A stretch of 64,000 bases of DNA from Pseudomonadota bacterium (lineage in GTDB: Bacteria; Pseudomonadota; Gammaproteobacteria; Burkholderiales; Burkholderiaceae_C). The position numbers were made by a program, and so were the translations under genes. Of the stretch, positions 7,956 to 15,453 are shown one piece after another. The notes under the pieces were generated by a model that was not told where the DNA came from, did not search any database, and saw only the letters and a list, made by a program, of their open reading frames with translations. How positions within the stretch are numbered: position 1 is the first letter of the stretch; every line of letters starts with the position of its first letter. The stretch covers positions 186,001 to 250,000 of the forward strand of contig JAIUPH010000007.1 of the NCBI GenBank assembly GCA_020161065.1. Direction: 5' to 3'.

Positions 7956-9365
7956 TCAGGGCGAGGCGTAGCCCTCGGCCCGCGGCAACTGCACCTGCAC
8001 GCGCAGGCCGCCCTCGGCTCGGTTCTCCAAGCTCATCACGCCGCCATGGTCGAGCACGGTGGCGCGGACCACCGTCAGCCCGAGGCCGGTGCCGCCGGTC
8101 TCGCGGCCGCGCGAGCCTTCGAGCCGCGTGAACGGGCGCAACGCGCGGGCCTGGTCTTGCGCGGGGATGCCGGGGCCGTCGTCGTCGACCAGCAACCGCA
8201 CGTGCTCGGCGTCCGACGCGATGCCGAGGCGCGCGCGCTGGCCGTACTTCAACGCGTTGTCGACGAGGTTGCCGATCGCACGCCGCAAGGCCACGGCATC
8301 GCCGCGCACGACGGCGGCGTCGGAGGCCGTCAGCGCCACCGGCGCGCCGATGTCGGCGTAGTCGTCGACGACCGATTCCACCAGCAGGCGGAAGTCGATC
8401 GGATCGCGCTGTTGCGACTGCGCCCGGCCACGGCAGAAGTCCAGCGTGCGGGCGATCATCGTCGTCATCTCGTCGATGTCGGCGGCGGCGCGGCGCTGCG
8501 CCGGCTCGGGCAACTCGGCCAGGCGGAACGACAGCCGCGCCAGCGGCGTGCGCAGGTCGTGCGCGATGGCGGCGATCATCTCGTTGCGCTCTTCCAGCAG
8601 CCGCAGCACGCGCGACTGCATGAGGTTGAACGACTCCGCTGCGTGCCGGATCTCGGCCGGGCCTTGCAGCGGCAGCGGGGGCGTTTGCGGATCGACGCCC
8701 ACGCGCTGCGCGGCGGCCGCAAAACGCTGGATCGGCCTGGCGATCGCGCGGGCGAACAGCCACGCCAGCGGCAACAGCAGCAGCGCGCCCAGGGCCAGCA
8801 GCCACAGCACCTGGCGGTGAAAGGCGTTCGGGAACGGTTCGACCACGCTTTCCACCACGCGCCAGCGGCCGTCGGGCAAGGCGCGCGCGAGGTAGAAGCC
8901 TTCGCCCAGCATCAGCGTCGCCACCTCGCCCTCCGGCGGCGGCGCCAGCACGTTGCCGCGGCGCACGTGCACGCTGAGCGTGTCGGTCGCAATGCCGGTC
9001 ATCGCGGCCAGCGCGCGCCGTACCTGGTCCGCGGCCGCCGCGTCCTGGTCGGGCGGTGCGGCGCGCGGCGGGCCGGTGACCGTGCTGACGCGGACCTCGT
9101 TGCGCGGTGCCCCCGGCGATTCGTCGGGGCCGGGGCGTGGCCCAGGCCCGGGTCCGGGCGCGGGGCGCGGGGAGGTGGCATTGGCGTTGGCGGTGTCACC
9201 GGGCCCAGCCTCCAGCAGCCGCGCCGCCACCGACAGCGGCAGCGGCGCATTGCGGATCGGCGGTCTCATCAGCATCAGCGCCAGCCCGATGGCCTGGGCC
9301 AGCACCAGCGCCGCCAGTGCCAGCACGAAGCTGCGCACGGCGATGGGCGCGGCGCGGATGTTCAC
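7956..9365 (-). CDS. Two-component sensor histidine kinase (EnvZ-like architecture)
   Basis: A 469-residue inner-membrane kinase. A first transmembrane helix lies at about residues 10-33, and a periplasmic region contains a Pro/Gly-rich low-complexity stretch (PGPGPGPRPGP). A second helix at about 185-205 is followed by a HAMP segment. The HisKA box IAAIAHDLRTPLARL carries the phospho-accepting His near residue 268. The ATPase domain has N box NLVDNALKYG, G1 DDDGPGIP and G2 GTGLGLTVV. The gene lies 7 bp downstream of the response regulator and is co-transcribed with it. The stimulus is unknown. Confidence 0.95.
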   Translation of the reverse strand: MNIRAAPIAVRSFVLALAALVLAQAIGLALMLMRPPIRNAPLPLSVAARLLEAGPGDTANANATSPRPAPGPGPGPRPGPDESPGAPRNEVRVSTVTGPPRAAPPDQDAAAADQVRRALAAMTGIATDTLSVHVRRGNVLAPPPEGEVATLMLGEGFYLARALPDGRWRVVESVVEPFPNAFHRQVLWLLALGALLLLPLAWLFARAIARPIQRFAAAAQRVGVDPQTPPLPLQGPAEIRHAAESFNLMQSRVLRLLEERNEMIAAIAHDLRTPLARLSFRLAELPEPAQRRAAADIDEMTTMIARTLDFCRGRAQSQQRDPIDFRLLVESVVDDYADIGAPVALTASDAAVVRGDAVALRRAIGNLVDNALKYGQRARLGIASDAEHVRLLVDDDGPGIPAQDQARALRPFTRLEGSRGRETGGTGLGLTVVRATVLDHGGVMSLENRAEGGLRVQVQLPRAEGYASP

Positions 9366-9372
9366 TGCGGAA

Positions 9373-10104
9373 TCACTGCGGCTGCACCGCCGGCACCAGC
9401 ATGTAGCCTTCGTTGCGAACGGTGCGGATCAGTTCGACGGCGTTGCGTTCGTTGAGCTTGCGGCGCAGGCGGCTGATCTGCGAGTCGATGGCGCGGTCGT
9501 ACACCTCGGCATGGCTGCCGCGCACCTGCTCGAGCAACTGCTCGCGCGACAGCACGCGCTGCGGCCTTTCGACGAACACCAGCAGCAGCGCGAACTCGCC
9601 GTCCGACAGCGCGATGCGGATGCCCTGCGGGTCGCGCAGGTCGCGGCTGTCGGCGTCCAGCCGCCAGCCGGCGAAGCCGTAGCGCCGCGACACCCGCGAC
9701 TGGCCGATGTCCAGCCGGCGGCGGCGCAACAGCGCGCGGATGCGCGCCAGCAGTTCGCGCGGGCTGCAGGGCTTGGCCAGGTAGTCGTCGGCGCCGACCT
9801 CCAGGCCGACGATGCGATCCATCTCCGAGCCCAGGGCGCTGAGCAGGATCACCGGCGGCCCGCCCGCGGCCATCAGCTCGCGCGTGGCCGCCAGGCCGTC
9901 CTCGCTCGGCATCATGATGTCCATCACGATCAGGTCGGGCGGCTCGCCGGCCATGGCCTCGCGCATGGCGGCCACGCCGGCCACGGCGCGCACGTGGAAG
10001 CCGTGGCCCTGCAGGAAGTCGGCGATCAGCGCGCGCAGCGCGGCGTCGTCGTCGACGACCAGGATGCGCGATTGCAAGTCCACGGCGGCTTGGTCGGCAG
10101 GCAT
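9373..10104 (-). CDS. OmpR-family response regulator
   Basis: A 243-residue protein. The receiver domain at residues 10-125 has the acidic pair DDD, the phospho-accepting Asp in VMDIMMPSEDG and the conserved Lys in YLAKPCSPRELL. A winged-helix DNA-binding domain ends with TVRNEGYMLV. I chose the ATG at 10104; an in-frame GTG at 10155 would add 17 residues. GACAAT near 10125-10130 (minus strand) resembles a -10 element and would favour the shorter start. The divergent neighbour encodes an Ig-like/DUF3500 lipoprotein, a possible target by location only. Confidence 0.95.
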   Translation of the reverse strand: MPADQAAVDLQSRILVVDDDAALRALIADFLQGHGFHVRAVAGVAAMREAMAGEPPDLIVMDIMMPSEDGLAATRELMAAGGPPVILLSALGSEMDRIVGLEVGADDYLAKPCSPRELLARIRALLRRRRLDIGQSRVSRRYGFAGWRLDADSRDLRDPQGIRIALSDGEFALLLVFVERPQRVLSREQLLEQVRGSHAEVYDRAIDSQISRLRRKLNERNAVELIRTVRNEGYMLVPAVQPQ

Positions 10105-10219
10105 GCCCGGGATGTTGATGTCCGATTGTCGCGCCCGTTTGCCAGCCGCTGGCACACGCCGACAAACGCCTGCGACGGGCGGCTTCTACGCTCGCGACAC
10201 CCAACGGCGGAGTCCGAGC

Positions 10220-11887
10220 ATGTCGATGTCATTCACCGCGGCGCCACGCTGCACCATCGCGCCAACGGCGCCGGCCATCGTCTGGCGGCGCCGGTTGCGC
10301 GCCCTCATCGCCGGGGTGGCCGGGGTGGCCGGCGCCCTCTTCATCGCCGGGTGCGGCGGCTCGGACAGCAGCGCCGACACCGCCACGGCGCCGACGATCA
10401 GCAGCCAGCCGGCCTCGCTCTCCGTGGCCAGCGGCGCTGCCGCGAGCTTCAGCGTCACCGCCAGCGGCAGCGGCACGCTCGGCTACCAGTGGCGCAAGGG
10501 CGGCAGCGCCATCAGCGGCGCCACGTCGGCCAGCTATGCGATCGCCGCCGCGGCTACGTCCGACGCCGGCAGCTACGACGTCATCGTCAGCAACGCGGCC
10601 GGCAGCGTGACCAGCAGCGCCGCGACGCTGACCGTCACCACCACCAGCAGCAGCACCGCGCCGGCGATCAGCACGCAGCCGCTGTCGCAGACCGTGGCCA
10701 GCGGCGCCAGCGCCACGTTCACGGTGGTCGCCACGGGCACCGCGCCGCTCAGCTATCAGTGGCAGAAAGATGGCTCGGCCATCGCCAATGCCACGGCCGC
10801 GAGCTACGTGATCGCGGCGGTCAGCAGCACCAGTGCGGGCAGCTACACCGTCACGGTCAGCAACTCGGCCGGCACGGTGACCAGCTCGGCGGCGGTGCTG
10901 ACCGTCAGCACCGCTTCCAGCGGCACGCTGAGCGCCGACGTGGCCACGGCCGCGGCAAGCTTCCTGGCCACGCTGAGCACGTCGCAGCAGAGCAGCGTGC
11001 AGCTCAGCTGGACGCTGGACACCGCGCGGCGCTGGTCCAACCTGCCGGCGCAGATGGTGGCGCGCAACGGCCTTTCGTGGGGCAGCCTGAGCACGGCGCA
11101 ACAGACCGCCGCACGCACGATGATCGCCACCGCGCTCAGCGCCAGCGGCAATGCGCTGCACATCGGCCTGCAGGCGGCCGACGACTACCTGGCCGCCAAC
11201 GGCGGCGGCAGCAGCTACGGCAACGGCAACTTCTACATCGCGCTGCTCGGTGCGCCTTCGAGCAGCAGCTTCTGGATGCTGCAGTTGAGCGGCCACCACC
11301 TGACCTACAACCTGGCCTTCAACGGCACGTACAAGTCGCCGACGCCGCTGTTCCTGGGCATCGAGCCGAAGGCCTCGTTCACGCAAGGCGGCACCACCTA
11401 CGACCCCATGCAGGCGCAGCGCACGGCGTTCTCCGACCTCGGCGCGGCGCTCACCGGCTACGCCAGCGCCAAGCTCGGCGGCACCTACAGCGATTTGCTG
11501 TTCGGCGCCAACGGCTCGGGCAACATCGACGGCACTTGCCCACGCGCCTACAGCGGCGTCACCGAGCATGGGCTGCCCTACGCCAGCCTGTCGTCCACGC
11601 ACCAGGCGCTGGCGCAGGCGGCCATCAAGGCCTACGTCAACACCCAGGCCACCGAGTACGCCAACGACCTGCTCGGCGTGTACCTGAGCGACAGCGCGCT
11701 GGCGCAAAGCTACGTGGCCTACAGCGGCTCGGGCACCGTCACCACCAACGGCAACTACTTCCGCATCGAAGGGCCGCGGCTGTGGATCGAGTTCTCGGTG
11801 CAGCGCGGCGTCATCTTCAGCAGCGACATCCACTACCACACCATCTGGCGCGACAAGAGCGGCGACTATGGCGGCAAGTGCTCGTGA
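10220..11887 (+). CDS. Lipoprotein with two Ig-like domains and a DUF3500 domain
   Basis: A 555-residue protein. The start at 10220 has GGAG 7 nt upstream. Residues 20-55 are a lipoprotein signal (hydrophobic run, then lipobox FIAGC), so it is probably anchored in the outer membrane or periplasm. Two tandem Ig-like repeats follow (each with P-I-ISxQP, YQW and AGSYxVxVSN). From about residue 250 to the end is a DUF3500 domain with His-rich HHLTYNL and DIHYHTIWRD motifs. DUF3500 has no settled function; the histidines suggest metal or haem binding. The 3' end overlaps the HupE/UreJ-like gene by 20 bp, a pairing that hints at metal handling. Confidence 0.85.
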   Translation: MSMSFTAAPRCTIAPTAPAIVWRRRLRALIAGVAGVAGALFIAGCGGSDSSADTATAPTISSQPASLSVASGAAASFSVTASGSGTLGYQWRKGGSAISGATSASYAIAAAATSDAGSYDVIVSNAAGSVTSSAATLTVTTTSSSTAPAISTQPLSQTVASGASATFTVVATGTAPLSYQWQKDGSAIANATAASYVIAAVSSTSAGSYTVTVSNSAGTVTSSAAVLTVSTASSGTLSADVATAAASFLATLSTSQQSSVQLSWTLDTARRWSNLPAQMVARNGLSWGSLSTAQQTAARTMIATALSASGNALHIGLQAADDYLAANGGGSSYGNGNFYIALLGAPSSSSFWMLQLSGHHLTYNLAFNGTYKSPTPLFLGIEPKASFTQGGTTYDPMQAQRTAFSDLGAALTGYASAKLGGTYSDLLFGANGSGNIDGTCPRAYSGVTEHGLPYASLSSTHQALAQAAIKAYVNTQATEYANDLLGVYLSDSALAQSYVAYSGSGTVTTNGNYFRIEGPRLWIEFSVQRGVIFSSDIHYHTIWRDKSGDYGGKCS

Positions 11888-13199
11888 TGCGCTGGGTGCA
11901 GCGGTGCGCCGTCTGCTGATCGTCGTGGGATTGGAGGCCGCCTTGTCTTGGGCGGCACTCGCCACCGCCCACCCCATGCCCGAGAGCCGCGCCTGGATCG
12001 ACACCCGCGCCGACGGCGTGCAGCTCACGCTGCAGATCCCGCTGAACCGGCTCGAGTTCGCCTTCGGCCAGCCGCTGGCCGACGACCCGGCCCAGGTGCT
12101 GCCACGGTATGCCGACGCGCTGGCGCGTTATGTGCTGCTACACGTCGGCGCGCGCAGCGTGGCGGCCGGTTGGCAGGCGCTGCGCCCGGCGCTGCGCGTG
12201 ACGGGCAGCGGCAGCGGCGGCGACGCCGAACTCGAAGCCACGGTGCGCCTCGTCGCCCCGCCCGGCGCGGACGCGCGCCAGGCGACGCTGCTGCTGGATG
12301 CGGTCACGCACGAGGTGCGCACGCACCGCATCCAGGTCTTTCTGCGCAACGACTGGGCGGCCGGCGTGGTGGCGCCGCAAGCGCTGGGCGTGCTCGACGC
12401 CACGCACACGGCGCTGCCGCTGGCGCTGGGCGAGGTGCAGGCCGGCTCGGCCTTGCTCGCGCCCTTCACGCTGCTGCGCGAGGGGGCGCTGCACATCGCC
12501 GAGGGCACCGACCACCTGCTGTTCCTGCTCACCCTGCTGCTCGTCGCACCGCGCGTCGCCGAGGGCCGGCGCTGGGCCGGCATGCGGCCGATGGGCGCGG
12601 CCTTGCGCCGCGTGGCGTGGGTGGTGTCGGCCTTCACGCTCGGCCATTCGCTGACGCTGGGCTTCGGCAGCACCGGCCTCGTGCGCCCGCCGGCGCAGGC
12701 GGTGGAAGTGGCGGTGGCGCTGACCATCGCGGTGGCCGCGCTGCACGCGTGGCGCCCGCTCTTCGCCAGGGCAGAGACGTGGATGGCGCTGGGCTTCGGG
12801 CTCGTCCACGGCTTCGCGTTCTCGGCCAGCCTGGATGGCGCCGGCCTCACGTTCGCGCAACACGCCGGCGCCTTGCTGTTCTTCAATCTCGGCATCGAGC
12901 TGATGCAATTGCTGCTGGTCGCCATCGTGATGCCGCCGCTGCTGCTGGTCGCTGTGCGGCGCCCACGCTGGTTCGCGGCGACGCAGAGCGCCACGGCGCT
13001 GGTTGCGCTGCTCGCCGCGGCGGTGTGGATCGCCGAGCGCCTGGGTGCGCCCTGGGCCGAGCTGATGCCGGCACTGCCGCCCACGCCGGTCGTCGCGGCG
13101 CTGCTGCTGCCGCTGCCGTGGCTGCTGGCGGCTGCGGCGCGGTTGTGGTCCCGCGGTCAACCCGATGCCGGTTGCGCGACAACGAAGCGCCCGAGCTGA
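11868..13199 (+). CDS. HupE/UreJ-type membrane protein (HupE/UreJ_2 family)
   Basis: The protein has 443 residues from the ATG at 11868; a GTG at 11904 would avoid the overlap with the previous gene. An N-terminal signal sequence precedes a periplasmic domain of about 170 residues. The C-terminal half has six or seven membrane helices with HIAEGTDHLLFLLTLLL, TLGHSLTL and GLVHGFAFS motifs typical of this family. HupE and UreJ are linked to nickel or cobalt uptake; the longer members are poorly characterised. The gene directly follows and overlaps the DUF3500 lipoprotein gene and ends 24 bp before a convergent regulator gene. Confidence 0.85.
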   Translation: MAASARDALGAAVRRLLIVVGLEAALSWAALATAHPMPESRAWIDTRADGVQLTLQIPLNRLEFAFGQPLADDPAQVLPRYADALARYVLLHVGARSVAAGWQALRPALRVTGSGSGGDAELEATVRLVAPPGADARQATLLLDAVTHEVRTHRIQVFLRNDWAAGVVAPQALGVLDATHTALPLALGEVQAGSALLAPFTLLREGALHIAEGTDHLLFLLTLLLVAPRVAEGRRWAGMRPMGAALRRVAWVVSAFTLGHSLTLGFGSTGLVRPPAQAVEVAVALTIAVAALHAWRPLFARAETWMALGFGLVHGFAFSASLDGAGLTFAQHAGALLFFNLGIELMQLLLVAIVMPPLLLVAVRRPRWFAATQSATALVALLAAAVWIAERLGAPWAELMPALPPTPVVAALLLPLPWLLAAAARLWSRGQPDAGCATTKRPS

Positions 13200-13223
13200 C
13201 GCGTCGCGTCGCCGCGCAGCGCC

Positions 13224-15038
13224 TCAAGCGTCGAGCCGATGCACCGCCGCGTCCACCGTGCGGCTCAAGCTCGGGTTCTGGATGTCCTTGGCCAGTTCCA
13301 CGGCAACGGCGAGGGCGGGCCGTCGACCCCATGCCGCGCCGTGCAGGTACGCCCGCACGGTGAACTCGTGCATGCCGCTGCGCTGGGCCAGTTGCAGCAT
13401 CTGGTCGATGTGCGCTTCGGCCTCGGCGCAACCGAGCGACACCTCCAGTTCGCACAAGGTGTCGAGCGCGTAGACGCGGCCCCACAGATAGGAATCCGGA
13501 ACGCGGCCGGCGCGGCGCAGCGCGTCCAGCAGCAGCTCGCGGGCGCGCTCGTAGTCGCCGCCGGCGGCGGCCACCCGCGCCAGGCCGCGACCGGCCAGCC
13601 CTTCCCAGCACGGATCGCCGAGTTGGCAGCCGAGCGCAAACGCCTGCTCGAAGCGCTCGGCCGCCCGATCCAGGCGCCCCCGTTCGAGGTCCAACTCGGC
13701 GGCCAAGGCCTCGGGCCAGGGCAGGAAGGCGGTCCACGAATGGCGCGCCGCGTCCACCGTGCGTTCCAGAACCGGAACCGCGGCCTCGACGTCGCCCGTC
13801 AGCATCAACACGCGGCCGATCATCGAGTCGAGGTACAGCGATTGGCGCCGTTCGCCAACCTGTCGCGCCAGTTCGGCGGCCCGCCGCAACTGCGCCAGCG
13901 CGCTGGCGTAGTGCGCCTGATCGGACAGCACGGAACCGCGGACGGTGGCAATGCGCGCCTGCTCGGCGGGAACGGCATTCGCCAGCGGCTCGGCGCGCGC
14001 CAACCACGCCAGCGCGCGCTGGTAGCGCCCGGCCAGGAACTCGACATAGCCGAGTTCGCGGCAGGCCGCGGCATCGAGCTCGCTTGCGGCCGCACTCGCG
14101 ATGCCCAGGGATTCGTGCAGCACGGCAGCCCCTTCCTCGTCGCGGCCGCGCGCCGAGTGCACCAGCGCGCCGCCGAGCGAGACGCGCGCGCGTTTGCGCA
14201 GCAGGGCGTCTTGCAGGTGGTCGGCGTCGGCGACCGCGCGCCGCAGGCATTGCATGCCCGCGTCCAGTGCGCCGGCCCGCAGTGCCGCCTCTCCAGCTTC
14301 CACCAGCGCCTTGAAGGCGCCGCGGCCCGACACCGTGCCGTGCGCCGGCATGGCCGCGACGGTGCTCAAGGCTTCGTCCAGCGCAGGGCTCGGCGAGACG
14401 CCCAGCTCGCGCAGCAGCAGCTTGCGGCACGCCGCGGCCTGGCGGGCGGCGCCGATGCCGTCGCCCGCCGCCCCCAGGCAACGGACGAGCAGGACGTGCG
14501 CGTTCTCGTCGAGGGGGTCGAGCGCCAACAGCCGGCGCGCGTGGGCGATCGCGTCGCTGCCGCGGCCCGCCGCGAGTTCGGCCAGTGCGGCCTCGCGCAG
14601 CAACGCCGAAGTCAGCGCGGCAACGTGCCGGCGCTGCCCTTCCAGCCACACCTGGAACGCCGCACAGCCGCTGAAGGGCTGGCCTTCCAGCAGCTCGCCG
14701 CCGAGGCCGGGCAGCGCCAGGCCTTCCTGCCATCGGCCCTGGGCCAGCACGTCGACGTCGACCCGGGACAGCCGCTCGCGCGGCAGCACCAGCGGGTCAC
14801 CGCGCAACGCACCATCGCCCAGCGCGCGGCGCAGCACGCTGAGATTCCAGCGCAGGGCCGCCAGCGGGTCGTCGGCGTCGGCAAACAGCAGCCCGGCCAG
14901 GTGACTGCGGCCCACCGCCGAAGGCCGCAGCGCCAGGTAGGCCAGCAGGCCCCAGGCCTTGTGGCCGCGCACGCTCACCCGCTGCCCGTCACCGCGCACG
15001 ACGCACGGCGAACCCAGCAAGTGCAACTCCGTCGCCAC
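13224..15038 (-). CDS. BTAD-containing regulator with TPR repeats
   Basis: A 604-residue protein. Residues 1-90 are a winged-helix-like segment (VRGHKAWGLLAYLALR, WNLSVLRRALG). Residues 95-225 are a bacterial transcriptional activator domain (ARRLLALDPLDENAHVLLVR). The remainder is TPR-like helices. Unlike the regulator at 3557-6931 it has no ATPase domain. A small DUF4242 gene lies upstream on the same strand, with the regulator's start 60 bp beyond that gene's end. In other genomes such regulators often sit beside DUF4242 genes, but I state this only as an impression. Confidence 0.85.
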   Translation of the reverse strand: MATELHLLGSPCVVRGDGQRVSVRGHKAWGLLAYLALRPSAVGRSHLAGLLFADADDPLAALRWNLSVLRRALGDGALRGDPLVLPRERLSRVDVDVLAQGRWQEGLALPGLGGELLEGQPFSGCAAFQVWLEGQRRHVAALTSALLREAALAELAAGRGSDAIAHARRLLALDPLDENAHVLLVRCLGAAGDGIGAARQAAACRKLLLRELGVSPSPALDEALSTVAAMPAHGTVSGRGAFKALVEAGEAALRAGALDAGMQCLRRAVADADHLQDALLRKRARVSLGGALVHSARGRDEEGAAVLHESLGIASAAASELDAAACRELGYVEFLAGRYQRALAWLARAEPLANAVPAEQARIATVRGSVLSDQAHYASALAQLRRAAELARQVGERRQSLYLDSMIGRVLMLTGDVEAAVPVLERTVDAARHSWTAFLPWPEALAAELDLERGRLDRAAERFEQAFALGCQLGDPCWEGLAGRGLARVAAAGGDYERARELLLDALRRAGRVPDSYLWGRVYALDTLCELEVSLGCAEAEAHIDQMLQLAQRSGMHEFTVRAYLHGAAWGRRPALAVAVELAKDIQNPSLSRTVDAAVHRLDA

Positions 15039-15098
15039 GGGCCGAGTGTGACACCGGGCGCAGGACGAGCGGCTCGTCTCGCGCCGCGGCGCCGCCGG

Positions 15099-15374
15099 TC
15101 AGGCTTCGGCGGTCGTCGGGTCGATGGTCGTCACCACGCGCGCCACGCTGTCGGCCGGAAAGCCGCCGCGCCGCGCGTGCTCTCGCACCAAGTCTTCGCT
15201 GTGCGCGTGGTAGACGCAATAGATCTTGTCGCGCGTCACGTAGCTGTGGACCCATTGGACGGCAGGGCTCATGTCCTGCAGCACGCCGCAGGACTTCTGC
15301 GAAATGGCCTGCAATTCGCTTGCGCCGACCTTGCCGATCTGGGGAATGCTGCGCTCGATCACGAACTTGGGCAT
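15099..15374 (-). CDS. DUF4242 family small protein
   Basis: A 91-residue protein starting MPKFVIERSIP. The start is set by GGGAG six nt upstream of the ATG at 15374. The sequence has the DUF4242 layout: a ferredoxin-like beta-alpha-beta fold with WVHSYVTRDKIYCVYHA and a C-terminal AxRGGFPAD segment. Some family members are annotated as nickel-binding; the function is otherwise unknown. It lies in the same orientation as the downstream BTAD regulator and 80 bp after the acyl-CoA dehydrogenase cluster. Confidence 0.9.
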   Translation of the reverse strand: MPKFVIERSIPQIGKVGASELQAISQKSCGVLQDMSPAVQWVHSYVTRDKIYCVYHAHSEDLVREHARRGGFPADSVARVVTTIDPTTAEA

Positions 15375-15453
15375 GTCGAACTCCCGGTGGGTTGATGAGG
15401 GTGCGCCCATGTTGCGCGGCCGGCGTTTGCGCCAGCGTTTGATGGCTGGCGAG

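Noticed and set aside
13198..13210. GACGCG-T-CGCGTC palindrome after the HupE-like gene as an operator or terminator
   Set aside because: Simple CG-rich palindrome with one central base; cannot form a hairpin loop and has no supporting context.
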